Positions 52,041-61,633 are shown, counted from the first letter of the stretch. The stretch: DNA of 64,000 bases from an uncultured Aquimarina sp. (GCA_938011245.1 CALLUJ010000031.1:1-64000); one strand, 5' to 3'. Notes: generated from the sequence alone by a model not told the origin. Numbers and translations are program-made.

Positions 52041-53954
52041 ATGAAAAGGAATTTGTTTTACGCAGCGGCATTAGCAGCAGTTTTAATTTCATCTTGTGAT
52101 AGTGATGATGAACCAATTAATGTACCGATTAATCCGCCAATAGAAGAACCAATACCAAGTGTTGGTACAGTAGTATTAAACGAAGTAGAATACTTAGGTA
52201 ATCGAGTAGAAATTTATAATAATAGTAATGCGTCTGTAGATATAACAAATTATTGGTTATGTTTAGGTCCAGGAAGATATTCTAGAATAGGAGCTTTAGA
52301 AATAGAAGGTAATCTAGTTTTAGGAGCAGGAGAGTTGGCAGTAGTATCTTATAATATGCCAACAGAATCTGGAGGGTTAGGGCTTTACAGAACAGGTGGA
52401 GGTTTCGGAAACCCTGATAACATTGTAGATTTTGTTCAGTGGGGTGAAGCAGGTTCTCCTAGAGAAAATGTGGCAGTATCTGCGGGTATTTGGACAGAAG
52501 GAGATTTTGTTCCTGTTTCAGGAATAGATACTTACAGTATAGAATATGATGGAGAAGGTGATGCAGCTTCTGATTGGACAGAAGCGTCTAACTCTTCTTT
52601 AGGATTAGCTAATGGTACAGGAGTTGCTTCTGCGATGACTACGTTTGATGTTAAGATTACAAATGTTACTAATTATTTGAATGCTCATGTATTTAATACA
52701 CCTGTAGGAGCAACTAGCCCAGGACCTTTAAATGCTAATGGATTACAATATCAAATTACTTTTAAAGCAGTGCCTGGTACAAAATTTACGCCAGTAACCA
52801 TGATGGGTAATAGTAATGATTGGTTTTTAGCCCCAACAGATTTAGGAGGAATTTCTTTATGGGACGAAAGTGGGAATGCTTTAAATAATGTAGATATAGC
52901 TAGTCAACTTTCTTTATACGATGCAGGTACAGAAGCAGATAATAATCCAGCTAATTTCCCTCCAGCAGGTGCTAATGTAGGACCAGCAGATGCTAATTCA
53001 GCAGTAAGGATATTATCGGGTAGAGGTAATGGAGATATTTATATGACTGCAATTTTGAACTATGCACCAGCAGCAGCAGCTAACGAAGCAGGAACGTTTA
53101 CTTTTACTATAACAGCAACGAATGCACCAGATCCAACCTTGCCAGCAAGTTCTAACAATGGATTTGTAATTACCCCTGGTATTGTTGTATTACATGCACA
53201 GCCAGAACCTTTATTTACTTTAGGTCAGCCAGATAGAGGAGTTGGTTTAGAAGGAATTGCAGAAGACGGTCAGCCAGGAGTATTATATAATTGGTTTAAA
53301 GAAACAGGTTCAACAGGAGCACCATTACGTTTGTCTTCTTCTTTAAGTGTTTTTTCTCCAGGGTTAGTATATGCATTCAACTCAGAAAGAGATCCATTAG
53401 TACTACAAGGATCTATTAATCCTGCAAATAATGGTTTAGAAGAATTAGCGGAAGATGGTAATAATGCTGTAGCAGTAGATTACTTAGATGGTTTAAATAT
53501 ACCAGTAGCAGCTAGTAATGAGACTACTAACCAAGGTCCAGGAGGAGAATTAAATTTCTCGTTAAATGTACCACAAGGACAAGGTTATAAATTAGGTTTT
53601 ACAACAATGCTTGTAGAAACTAACGATTGGTTTATTTCTTATAATAATGCAGGTTTCCCATTATGGGATGAAAACGGTGTTGCAGTTTCAGGAACAGGAG
53701 CAAGCACTAAGTCGTACTTATACGATGCAGGAACAGAAGTAGACGAAGCAGTTGGATTTGGAATATACCAAGCACCTAGACAATCTGCTGTTAATGTTGG
53801 CCCTGCCGATGCTAATAATATTGTAAGAAGAGTTGGGTCTATTGATGATGTACAATTTGGAAAAGGATCTATAGTTAGTCCAGCAGGTGTTGTATATGTA
53901 AGAGACCCTAGAGGAGGTTATAATGTATTCCGTATAGAAGTAACTCCTAGATAA
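52041..53954 (+). CDS. Lamin-tail and tandem spondin-like domain lipoprotein
   Basis: A 637-residue exported lipoprotein: the signal ends in LISSC (Cys19), followed by an Asp/Pro-rich linker. Residues 40-185 resemble a lamin tail domain: GTVVLNEVEYLGNRVEIYNN, ITNYWLCLGPG and an ending with DWTEASNSSLGLANG. Two copies of a spondin_N-like domain follow. Each has a block ending NDWF, then a LWDE strand, DAGTE-D and VGPADAN: NSNDWFLAPTDLGGISLWDE and SLYDAGTEADN in the first, TNDWFISYNNAGFPLWDE and YLYDAGTEVDE in the second. The protein is acidic and rich in Ala, Gly and Asn, unlike its neighbours. It may bind a surface ligand. It is monocistronic with a strong terminator. Confidence 0.78.
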   Translation: MKRNLFYAAALAAVLISSCDSDDEPINVPINPPIEEPIPSVGTVVLNEVEYLGNRVEIYNNSNASVDITNYWLCLGPGRYSRIGALEIEGNLVLGAGELAVVSYNMPTESGGLGLYRTGGGFGNPDNIVDFVQWGEAGSPRENVAVSAGIWTEGDFVPVSGIDTYSIEYDGEGDAASDWTEASNSSLGLANGTGVASAMTTFDVKITNVTNYLNAHVFNTPVGATSPGPLNANGLQYQITFKAVPGTKFTPVTMMGNSNDWFLAPTDLGGISLWDESGNALNNVDIASQLSLYDAGTEADNNPANFPPAGANVGPADANSAVRILSGRGNGDIYMTAILNYAPAAAANEAGTFTFTITATNAPDPTLPASSNNGFVITPGIVVLHAQPEPLFTLGQPDRGVGLEGIAEDGQPGVLYNWFKETGSTGAPLRLSSSLSVFSPGLVYAFNSERDPLVLQGSINPANNGLEELAEDGNNAVAVDYLDGLNIPVAASNETTNQGPGGELNFSLNVPQGQGYKLGFTTMLVETNDWFISYNNAGFPLWDENGVAVSGTGASTKSYLYDAGTEVDEAVGFGIYQAPRQSAVNVGPADANNIVRRVGSIDDVQFGKGSIVSPAGVVYVRDPRGGYNVFRIEVTPR

Positions 53955-53982
53955 AATAATTTTTTATGTTTTTCTAAAAAGG

Positions 53983-54015
53983 TGCCTTAGCTACATATAG
54001 TTAAGGCATTTTTTT
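53983..54015 (+). terminator. Terminator of the spondin lipoprotein gene
   Basis: A 10-bp stem with one G-U pair (53983-53992 and 53999-54008, 6-base loop) is followed by seven T. It lies 29 bases after the stop codon. Confidence 0.85.
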
Positions 54016-54322
54016 AGTTAAAGGATGCGATAATTTATTACAAAAAATAAACAATATGTGTTATTCCAACCTACTACAATTTAATACGTATTACGTGTTA
54101 AAGCTTTGTTATAAGTTTTGTAATATGCAATAAACAGAATTCACAACAATATTTAAGGTGGATTGTAAATACGATAGATTTTTTAGTATAAAAACTCAAG
54201 TTTAAATAATATACTTAGTGCGTAAATAACGTATTATTTTACAAATCATAAAACTAAGTTATCCTATCAGAATCTATTCGATTACTGTTGCTAAAATTTG
54301 TAAATTTGCTCAAATTGCAGCT
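54016..54322. other. Intergenic region upstream of lipA
   Basis: About 300 AT-rich bases without a recognisable gene. The lipA -7 box lies at its end. Several TACGTA-like short palindromes (for example near 54090) have no known meaning. Confidence 0.35.
54301..54308 (+). promoter_or_regulatory. -7 box (TAAATTTG) of lipA
   Basis: Exact TAnnTTTG match 14 bases before the lipA ATG. Confidence 0.45.
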
Positions 54323-55198
54323 ATGAACATAGAAACAATAACCCCTATTAAAGAACGTGTAAAAAAACCAAAATGGTTACGTGTAAAATTGCCTACAGGT
54401 AAAAAATACACAGAATTACGTGGTTTGGTAGATAAGTACGATTTACATACAATATGTACCTCGGGAAGTTGCCCTAATATGGGTGAATGTTGGAGCGAAG
54501 GTACTGCTACTTTTATGATATTAGGAAATATTTGCACTAGATCCTGTGGTTTTTGTGGAGTACAAACAGGTCGTCCAGATACAGTAGACTGGGCAGAGCC
54601 CGAAAAGGTTTCTCGTTCTATAAAGCTTATGAAAATTAAGCACGCCGTAATTACTTCCGTAGATAGAGACGATTTAGCAGATGGAGGTTCCATAATTTGG
54701 GCGGAAACGATACAGGCTATTAGAAGGATGAATCCAGAAACAACTTTGGAAACTTTAATTCCTGATTTTATGGGGAAGAAAAGAAATATAGATCGCATTA
54801 TTTATGAAGCCCCAGAAGTGGTTTCTCACAATATGGAAACAGTTCGAAGACTAACGAGAGAAGTTCGTATTCAAGCAAAATACGATCAAAGTTTAGAAGT
54901 GCTAAGGTATTTAAAGCAAGAGGGGATTCACAGAACTAAAAGTGGTATAATGCTAGGTCTAGGAGAACGTGAAGATGAGGTATTACAGACTATGGAAGAT
55001 TTACGAAAGGTAAATTTAGATGTACTTACCATTGGACAGTATTTACAACCAAGTAAAAAACATTTACCTGTCAAACAATTTATCTTACCAGAACAATTCG
55101 AAAAGTACGAAAAGATAGGCTTAGAAATGGGATTTAGACATGTAGAAAGCAGTGCTTTAGTGCGATCTTCTTATAAAGCACAAAAACATATTACATAG
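54323..55198 (+). CDS. lipA: Lipoyl synthase
   Basis: LipA inserts two sulfur atoms into octanoyl groups on E2 and H proteins, using radical SAM chemistry and an auxiliary iron-sulfur cluster. The 291-residue protein has the auxiliary cluster cysteines in CTSGSCPNMGECW, the radical SAM motif in ICTRSCGFCGVQTG (CxxxCxxC), then AVITSVDRDDLADGG, VSHNMETVRRL and the C-terminal serine of SALVRSSYKA. It is complete and of usual length. It is monocistronic. Lipoate made here serves the dihydrolipoyl-dependent complexes whose E3 is lpdA in this window. Confidence 0.97.
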   Translation: MNIETITPIKERVKKPKWLRVKLPTGKKYTELRGLVDKYDLHTICTSGSCPNMGECWSEGTATFMILGNICTRSCGFCGVQTGRPDTVDWAEPEKVSRSIKLMKIKHAVITSVDRDDLADGGSIIWAETIQAIRRMNPETTLETLIPDFMGKKRNIDRIIYEAPEVVSHNMETVRRLTREVRIQAKYDQSLEVLRYLKQEGIHRTKSGIMLGLGEREDEVLQTMEDLRKVNLDVLTIGQYLQPSKKHLPVKQFILPEQFEKYEKIGLEMGFRHVESSALVRSSYKAQKHIT

Positions 55199-55327
55199 CA
55201 ATTACTTAAAGTTTTCAAGGATAAAATAATTAGATTTATTAACTCCAAATGTAAATTATTATTACTGCGATAGAAATTTATTTTTGAAAGATAAGAAAAG
55301 TAAAAGCTAGGATTAATTGATTGTAAA

Positions 55328-55372
55328 ACACTTATTTATTCTTTTTAATAATTAAAAAGAATAAATAAGTGT
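55328..55372 (+). terminator. AT-rich 19-bp hairpin after lipA
   Basis: Arms 55328-55346 and 55354-55372 are exact reverse complements with a 7-base loop, about 130 bases after the lipA stop. It is AT-rich and not followed by a long T run, so its role as a terminator is only likely. Confidence 0.55.
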
Positions 55373-55471
55373 AATTGTATGTTAATAATGATTCTTTAAG
55401 ATTAGCAAATTATGGTACCTTAAAGTTATGAGATTTAGTTATATTTAACCAATTGCTTAAATTAATGTTAA

Positions 55472-56929
55472 ATGTACAGTATAAGATTTATTATCTTAAT
55501 GTTTTTGTTTGGCTTCCAAAGTTTATTGACAATGTCCATAAATACAGTTGTTGATGTTCCAACAGTAGACTTTTCTCATACTAGTTTTGCAGAAGATTTA
55601 CGATCTGTTATAGAGGAAAAACCAATTATTGATAATCCAGATTTTCAATACGGTAATTTGATTATTCTTTTTAGTGTTACACTAATTACTATTTTAACAC
55701 TACTAACCTTTTCACTGTATAAAATTAACAAAATTAGAGCGAAAGCTAATTTTTTACTTCAACAAAAGAATACAGAGCTTATAGTTGCAAAAGAGAAAGC
55801 AGAAAAAGCAAATAAAACAAAAACCCAGTTTCTATCTAATATAACACACGAGTTGCGAACTCCTTTGTATGCTGTTACGGGGTTAACACATCTTTTATTG
55901 GAAGAAAACCCTACAGCTAATCAAAAAGAACATTTAAATTCACTTCGTTTTTCCGGAGAATATTTATTATCTCTAATTAATAATATACTAGATTTAAATA
56001 AATTAGAAGCAAACAAAGTAAATATAGAAGTTACTTTATTTAACCTTAAGAAAAGGATAAGCGATGTAATAATTGCTTTAAATAAGGCAGCACAGGATAG
56101 GAATAACAAAGTAAACTTTTACTTTGATGATAATATTCCAAATAAAATAAAAGGGGATTCCCTTAAAGTCTCTCAAATACTAATCAATCTAGTGGGTAAT
56201 GCTATTAAGTTTACTCGGGATGGAATTATTTCTATTCGTGTAAATTTTATAGAGGAATTGGAAAACGAAAAAATACGTTTGTATTTTGAAATAGAAGATA
56301 ATGGTGTTGGAATTTCAGAAGATAAAAGAGAAGAAATTTTTGGGAGTTTTAACCAAGAGTCGCAAGAAATTAACCGTATGTATGGCGGGAGTGGTTTAGG
56401 ATTATCCATAGTTAAAAATTTGTTAGAACTTTTAGGAAGCGATATAAAGTTAGAAAGTGAATACGGAAAGGGATCTCGTTTTTTCTTTGAATTGGATTTT
56501 GAAAAGGTAGAGGGCACCGAACTATCAACTCAAAAACAGGCTTTAAAAGAAATTAATTTTGGTTTATTAAAAAACAAGAAAATCTTAATAGTTGAAGATA
56601 ACAAGATAAATCAATTAATAACTCGTAAAATTTTAGAAAAGCAGGGTGTAACATGTGATGTTGCAAATAATGGAGATATAGCTGTAGATAAAGCTAAAAA
56701 TTTAAATTATGATTTAATTTTAATGGATATTCATATGCCAGGAATAAGTGGTGTGGAAGCAACAAAGCTAATTCGTAAGTTTGATATGCGTACGCCAATT
56801 ATTGCACTAACGGCGGTAACTTTAGAGGATCATTTAGAAGAGTTTTTTGCTAATGGAATTACAGATGTAATTCCTAAACCATACAAAACAGAAGAGTTTT
56901 TTGAAAAATTACAAAAAGCTTTTATATAA
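55472..56929 (+). CDS. Hybrid sensor histidine kinase/response regulator
   Basis: A 485-residue membrane sensor kinase. It has two hydrophobic segments (residues 3-22 and about 61-84) enclosing a periplasmic loop of only about 40 residues, then a coiled segment (AKEKAEKANKTKTQF). The dimerisation domain carries the phosphorylated His126 in SNITHELRTPLYAV. The ATPase domain has VGNAIKFTRDGI, DNGVGISEDKREEIF and GGSGLGLSIVKNLLELLGSD. A receiver domain follows, starting KILIVEDNKINQLI, with Asp419 in LILMDIHMPG and the conserved Lys in DVIPKPYKTE. No sensor domain is recognisable. No partner output gene is adjacent. Confidence 0.92.
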   Translation: MYSIRFIILMFLFGFQSLLTMSINTVVDVPTVDFSHTSFAEDLRSVIEEKPIIDNPDFQYGNLIILFSVTLITILTLLTFSLYKINKIRAKANFLLQQKNTELIVAKEKAEKANKTKTQFLSNITHELRTPLYAVTGLTHLLLEENPTANQKEHLNSLRFSGEYLLSLINNILDLNKLEANKVNIEVTLFNLKKRISDVIIALNKAAQDRNNKVNFYFDDNIPNKIKGDSLKVSQILINLVGNAIKFTRDGIISIRVNFIEELENEKIRLYFEIEDNGVGISEDKREEIFGSFNQESQEINRMYGGSGLGLSIVKNLLELLGSDIKLESEYGKGSRFFFELDFEKVEGTELSTQKQALKEINFGLLKNKKILIVEDNKINQLITRKILEKQGVTCDVANNGDIAVDKAKNLNYDLILMDIHMPGISGVEATKLIRKFDMRTPIIALTAVTLEDHLEEFFANGITDVIPKPYKTEEFFEKLQKAFI

Positions 56930-56955
56930 ATGTTTTAACCACTTAAAAATTATAT

Positions 56956-57684
56956 TTATTGAAAGGTAAAATTAATAAACACTCCACGAGTTCTTAATTT
57001 GTCAATAGGAGAAGTGTATTGGCTTGGTAAATTATCGTCTTGAACAATTTCGTTAGTAGTGGAAAAGACACCTCTAATAGAAGGTGTAAATTTAAAATAA
57101 GGTAAAAAGAAATCGATGCCAAAACCTAACTCATAATTAAATAAATTCGTTTTTGTTCTAAATTCCCCAACACTATTATCGTCGGGGTTATCTTCATTAC
57201 TCGAAAGATTAATAGAGGTAGAAACCCCTCCTACAATAAAAGGTTTAAAGTTGTTTAAACGTTTTGTAGAAAGTTTGATTAATATAGGTATATGTACAGC
57301 AGTAGTCTGTACTTCCCGTTTAGTATCGTTAATTCTTGTAGAGACAATATTTGGAAAAAATAATTCCCTAGTAGTAAAAATTACACCAGGTTCGGTTCTA
57401 AGGTCTACATAGTCGTTAATACGAAGATTACCAATAAGTCCCACATTAAATCCAATTTGTTTATTGGTTACAATATCTTGTCTATTTACCTCTAAATTAG
57501 CACGATCTTCAACATAATCAACTTTAAAATCTAAAGAATTGAATCCGAGGTAGTATCCCCATCGATATTTTTTTTTATCGTGGTTCTGTCTATTTAATAA
57601 ACGATCTTTAGTAAATATTCCTTGTGCTAAACTAATTTGAAAACTAAAAAGTATAAGGAAAAGAAGGGTCAGTTTTTTTATCAT
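56956..57684 (-). CDS. porT: PorT-family outer-membrane protein of type IX secretion
   Basis: A 242-residue outer-membrane protein with a signal peptide (LLFLILFSFQISLAQGIF) and amphipathic beta strands, ending in an aromatic residue (GVFINFTFQ). Strands such as WGYYLGFNSLDFKVDYV and RTEPGVIFTTRELFF match PorT/SprT, which is needed for T9SS export and gliding in Bacteroidota. It starts 3 bases after the ubiE stop on the same strand, the arrangement seen around porT in other Flavobacteria. The symbol rests on family pattern and context and not on an alignment. Confidence 0.82.
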   Translation of the reverse strand: MIKKLTLLFLILFSFQISLAQGIFTKDRLLNRQNHDKKKYRWGYYLGFNSLDFKVDYVEDRANLEVNRQDIVTNKQIGFNVGLIGNLRINDYVDLRTEPGVIFTTRELFFPNIVSTRINDTKREVQTTAVHIPILIKLSTKRLNNFKPFIVGGVSTSINLSSNEDNPDDNSVGEFRTKTNLFNYELGFGIDFFLPYFKFTPSIRGVFSTTNEIVQDDNLPSQYTSPIDKLRTRGVFINFTFQ

Positions 57685-57687
57685 TAT

Positions 57688-58416
57688 TTATTTACTTGCC
57701 GTGTATATTGTAGCTACACCAAAAGTTTGAGGAATAGCCTTACAGTTTATAAACCCAACTTTTGATAAAATATTGTTGAATGCCTTTCCAAAAGGAAATG
57801 AGGCAGCACTTTCGCTAAGATAAGAATAAGCTACTTTGTCTTTAGAAAAAAGTTTTCCTATTAAAGGTAATATTATTTTACAATGGATGTTATAGCCTTG
57901 TTTATAAGGGAATTTCGTTGGTACGGAAGTCTCTAAAACAACAAACGCTCCATTAGGTTTTAATACTCTTAATATTTCTGTTAATCCTTGCTCTAAATTT
58001 TCAAAATTACGTACCCCAAAAGATACTGTAATAGCATCAAAATAATTATCGGGATAATCAATTTTTTCGCCATCGCCCAATACCATCTTTATGGTAGAGT
58101 CTAAATTTTGTTGTGTTACTTTTTGTTTTCCAACATCTAACATGCCTTTAGAAATATCCAAACCAATAATCTCTGTAGCTCCTGTTTTTACAAGATTTAT
58201 AGCTAAATCTCCTGTTCCTGTAGCTACGTCTAAAACAGTTTTGGGTTTAGAAGTGGTAACTATAGAGACTACTTTATTGCGCCATTTTACATCAATTCCA
58301 AAAGAAATAACACGATTAAGACCATCGTAGTTTGTAGAGATGGTATCAAACATAGAGGCCACTTGTTCTTTTTTACTTCTAGTAGAATCTTTGTAAGGAG
58401 TAATCTTTTCTAACAT
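57688..58416 (-). CDS. ubiE: Demethylmenaquinone/ubiquinone C-methyltransferase
   Basis: UbiE (MenG) methylates demethylmenaquinone to menaquinone with S-adenosylmethionine. The 242-residue protein has FDTISTNYDGLNRVISFGID, the SAM-binding VLDVATGTGDLAINL, LGDGEKIDYPDNYFDAITVS and FGVRNFENLEQGLTEILRVL. Menaquinone is the usual respiratory quinone of Flavobacteria, so this is probably its last biosynthetic step. It is the first gene of a two-gene unit with porT. An exact -7 box lies 14 bases before the ATG, and trkA is divergent. Confidence 0.95.
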   Translation of the reverse strand: MLEKITPYKDSTRSKKEQVASMFDTISTNYDGLNRVISFGIDVKWRNKVVSIVTTSKPKTVLDVATGTGDLAINLVKTGATEIIGLDISKGMLDVGKQKVTQQNLDSTIKMVLGDGEKIDYPDNYFDAITVSFGVRNFENLEQGLTEILRVLKPNGAFVVLETSVPTKFPYKQGYNIHCKIILPLIGKLFSKDKVAYSYLSESAASFPFGKAFNNILSKVGFINCKAIPQTFGVATIYTASK

Positions 58417-58430
58417 TTAAAAAATTTGTA

Positions 58431-58438
58431 CAAATATA
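58431..58438 (-). promoter_or_regulatory. -7 box (TATATTTG, minus strand) of ubiE-porT
   Basis: Exact TAnnTTTG match on the minus strand 14 bases before the ubiE ATG at 58416. Confidence 0.48.
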
Positions 58439-58504
58439 AGTTTTTGTGTTAGTATCTAATGCTTTTTTAAACAGTTAATAATTAACTTATAATAAGTAAA
58501 TAGG

Positions 58505-58512
58505 TATATTTG
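58505..58512 (+). promoter_or_regulatory. -7 box (TATATTTG) of trkA-trkH
   Basis: Exact TAnnTTTG match 42 bases before the trkA ATG. It forms a divergent pair with the ubiE box. Confidence 0.45.
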
Positions 58513-58554
58513 CCTAACTTTTAGAGGCAGATAGACCTCATTTATTTTCACTTT

Positions 58555-59904
58555 ATGAAGATTATTATAGCAGGAGCTGGTGAAGTAGGGTTTCACTTAG
58601 CTAAATTACTTTCTTACGAATCTCAAGATATTACGTTAATAGATACAGACAAAGAGCGGTTAGCCTATGCAGAAAATCATATAGATATTAAAGGTGTCAA
58701 AGGAAATGCCTCTTCTATAGAAATTTTGAAAAATGCCAATGTAGGTAATGCCGACTTAATTATAGCAGTTACAGGTTTAGAAACGACCAATATTACTATT
58801 TGCGTATTAGCAAATGAATTAGGAGTAAAACAATCTATAGCAAGAATTTCTAATACAGAGTTTATTACAAATATTGATAATATAGGATTTAAGAAGTTTG
58901 GAATAGATGAGTTAATTTCTCCTGAACTGTTAGCAGCAAACGAAATTAGTTTACTCTTAAATCAGTCAGAGTTTAACGAATCGTATGAGTTTGAAGGAGG
59001 GGCCTTAACTATGGTTGGAATAACCTTGGAAGAAGAAGCTCCATTTGTAGGGAAAACAGTTAAAGAAGCAGCCCAAATTGTGCCTCATTTAAAATTTATG
59101 CCTATCGCTCTTCAACGAAAAGGAACTCAATTTACAATTATACCTAGAGGTAATACAGAGTTTAAAGTTGGCGACGAAGCCTATTTTGTAACCACAAAAG
59201 ATGGGGTAGCACAATTATCTAAATTAATAGGAAAAGAAAAAAGAAAAATAAAAGATGTAATGATTCTAGGCGGAAGCAAAATTGGCTTTAATACCGCTAA
59301 GGATTTGTGCGCTAAAAGATTTAATATAAAATTAGTCGAAAAAATAGAAGAACGTGCTTTTGAACTTGCAGATAATTTGCCAAAAGCTCTAGTAATTAAT
59401 GGTGATGGTCGTAATGTAGAGCTGTTAGAAGAAGAACACGTATATGATATGGATGCCTTTATTGCTGTAACAGGAGATTCGGAAACAAATATTATCTCAT
59501 GTCTTATGGCAAAATCTAAAGGAGTTCCTAAAACAATAGCCTTAGTAGAAAATATGGATTATTTTCAGCTTTCACATTCCATAGGGGTAGATACTCTTAT
59601 TAACAAGAAGTTACTAGCAGCAAACTCTATTTTTAGATATGTTCGTAAAGGAGAAGTATTAGCAATGACTAAACTTAATAACATGAATGCAGAGCTGTTA
59701 GAATTTGAGGTAAAATACAGTTCAAAAGTAGCGAATACACAAATTAAAGATATTGATTTTCCTAGGGCAGCAGTAATAGCAGGTATTGTTAGAGGAGACG
59801 AAGGGGTTATTCCATTAGGTAATTTTAAAATACAACCTGCGGATAAAGTAGTAGTGTGTAGTTTACCAAAATCAATTGTTCAAGTAGAAAAATTATTTGT
59901 CTAA
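58555..59904 (+). CDS. trkA: Trk potassium uptake regulatory subunit TrkA
   Basis: TrkA is the cytosolic nucleotide-binding ring that gates the TrkH potassium channel. The 449-residue protein has two Rossmann (TrkA-N) domains, opening IIIAGAGEVGFHLAKLLSYE at residue 3 and VMILGGSKIGFNTAKDLCAK near residue 235, each followed by a TrkA-C domain. Later markers are FIAVTGDSETNIISCLMAKS and ADKVVVCSLPKSIVQV. The last base of its stop region overlaps the trkH start (TAATG), so the two genes are translationally coupled. Confidence 0.95.
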   Translation: MKIIIAGAGEVGFHLAKLLSYESQDITLIDTDKERLAYAENHIDIKGVKGNASSIEILKNANVGNADLIIAVTGLETTNITICVLANELGVKQSIARISNTEFITNIDNIGFKKFGIDELISPELLAANEISLLLNQSEFNESYEFEGGALTMVGITLEEEAPFVGKTVKEAAQIVPHLKFMPIALQRKGTQFTIIPRGNTEFKVGDEAYFVTTKDGVAQLSKLIGKEKRKIKDVMILGGSKIGFNTAKDLCAKRFNIKLVEKIEERAFELADNLPKALVINGDGRNVELLEEEHVYDMDAFIAVTGDSETNIISCLMAKSKGVPKTIALVENMDYFQLSHSIGVDTLINKKLLAANSIFRYVRKGEVLAMTKLNNMNAELLEFEVKYSSKVANTQIKDIDFPRAAVIAGIVRGDEGVIPLGNFKIQPADKVVVCSLPKSIVQVEKLFV

Positions 59905-61400
59905 TGCCAAAGTTAAATTATAAGATAATACTACACATATTAGGCGTATTACTATTAATCAATGGTGGGTTTATGCTTTTTGCCTCTTTATTTAGTTTGA
60001 TTTATAAAGATGGAGTGACTATTGAGATTACTATAGCAGCGTTTTTAACCATGGTGCTTGGAGTAGCTGCTATGTTTCTAACTAAAGAACACAAAAAAGA
60101 TTTAGGTAAACGAGAAGGATATTTGGTGGTTACATTAGGTTGGCTGTTTATGTCGTTAAGTGGAACATTACCGTATTTATTTACAAATTCGATACCCAAT
60201 TTTACAAATGCCTTTTTTGAAACCATTTCGGGATACACCACTACAGGTGCTTCTATTTTAGACGATATTGAAGCAGTGCCCTATGGAGTGCTGTTTTGGA
60301 GAAGTTTAACGCATTGGATAGGTGGAATGGGAATTATAGTGCTAGCTATAGCAATTTTACCATTATTAGGAATAGGAGGGATGCAGTTGTTTGCAGCAGA
60401 GGCACCTGGACCTAGTGCCGATAAATTACACCCTAGAATTACAGATACGGCAAAACGATTATGGTATATATATGTTGGTTATACTGCTATAGAAACATTG
60501 TTATTAAAAATAGCAGGAATGAACTTTTTTGATGCTATAAACCATGCTATGAGTACGCTTTCTACAGGAGGTTTTTCTACGAAAAACGCTAGTGTTGCAT
60601 ATTGGAATGACAATCCAATAATTCAATGGATTATTATTATATTTATGTTTTTAGCTGGGGCTAATTTTGTATTAAGTTATTTTGGTTTTAAAGGAAAATT
60701 TAGTAAAGTGTTTGCAGATGAAGAGTTTAAATATTACGCTAATTATATTTTGTTTTTTAGTATTATTGTAGGAAGTATTATTTATTTTCAATTTGACTCT
60801 TCTAAATCTTCTATAGAACATCCTATGGTATGGGGAGAAATAGAAAGTGCTTTTAGACACGCAGCTTTTCAAATATTAGCAGTAGTTACTACTACAGGTT
60901 TTGTCTCTGCCGATTATACAATGTGGACTCCGTTTTTAACAGTATTTTTCTTTGGATTAATGTTTTCTGGAGGATCGGCAGGATCTACTTCTGGAGGGAT
61001 AAAAGTAGTAAGACATATTATTACAATAAAAAACGGATTGTTAGAATTTAAAAGATCCTTACATCCTAACGCAATATTACCTGTGCGTTACAATACTAGG
61101 GCAGTAGATAAGCAAATAGTATTTACTATTTTGGGTTTTTTTATTTTATACTTTTTATCCTTTATTATAGGAGCTTTAGTTTTAGGAGCTTTAGGTTTAA
61201 ATTTTGAGTCTGCAATAGGTGGTGCGGCCACGTCCTTAGGAAATGTAGGTCCAGGTTTAGGGCAATTGAGTCCGGTAAATAATTTTAATTCACTACCTAG
61301 TGCAGCCAAATGGTGGTGCTCTTTTTTAATGCTACTAGGACGCTTAGAATTATTTACGGTATTAATATTGTTTACGCCATTTTTTTGGAGAAAACGCTAA
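59904..61400 (+). CDS. trkH: Trk potassium uptake channel TrkH
   Basis: A 498-residue membrane protein of the SKT superfamily. It has about ten to twelve hydrophobic segments and four selectivity-filter-like loops, recognisable as TTTGASIL after the first repeat, LSTGGFST in the second, TTTGFVSADY in the third and a looser GNVGPGLG in the fourth. HWIGGMGIIVLAIAILPLLG and MFSGGSAGSTSGGIKVVR are diagnostic of TrkH. It starts inside the trkA stop codon. Together the two genes give low-affinity K+ uptake needed for osmotic balance. Confidence 0.96.
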   Translation: MPKLNYKIILHILGVLLLINGGFMLFASLFSLIYKDGVTIEITIAAFLTMVLGVAAMFLTKEHKKDLGKREGYLVVTLGWLFMSLSGTLPYLFTNSIPNFTNAFFETISGYTTTGASILDDIEAVPYGVLFWRSLTHWIGGMGIIVLAIAILPLLGIGGMQLFAAEAPGPSADKLHPRITDTAKRLWYIYVGYTAIETLLLKIAGMNFFDAINHAMSTLSTGGFSTKNASVAYWNDNPIIQWIIIIFMFLAGANFVLSYFGFKGKFSKVFADEEFKYYANYILFFSIIVGSIIYFQFDSSKSSIEHPMVWGEIESAFRHAAFQILAVVTTTGFVSADYTMWTPFLTVFFFGLMFSGGSAGSTSGGIKVVRHIITIKNGLLEFKRSLHPNAILPVRYNTRAVDKQIVFTILGFFILYFLSFIIGALVLGALGLNFESAIGGAATSLGNVGPGLGQLSPVNNFNSLPSAAKWWCSFLMLLGRLELFTVLILFTPFFWRKR

Positions 61401-61633
61401 TCTACTTATGTATTAGAGAATTTATTATACAATTTTCGGTTATTTTTTTCGCATATTTAATTTGTTGTTCAACATAGAGAAATAGGAATAAAAGAAGATT
61501 TAGAATCTTTACTACGCAAAGAATAAAACAAGAAAAATGTACTTAGAATACAATCGTTACTTCATATAAAATTGAATACCTTTTTCCACACAAGAAGACT
61601 TGGCATCTTATTTAGGTTATGGAGTACGTAGTA
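61401..61633. other. Intergenic region between trkH and the IS630 remnant
   Basis: An AT-rich stretch without a supported gene. One short plus-strand frame reads STQEDLASYLGYGVRSI (about 61585-61635) and is cut by the IS630 element. It loosely resembles the helix-turn-helix of Crp/Fnr-type regulators and may be a gene fragment, but it is too short to call. Confidence 0.35.

Noticed and set aside
54310-54798. Antisense ORF of 162 residues across lipA
   Set aside because: Shadow of lipA; composition and lack of motifs give no support.
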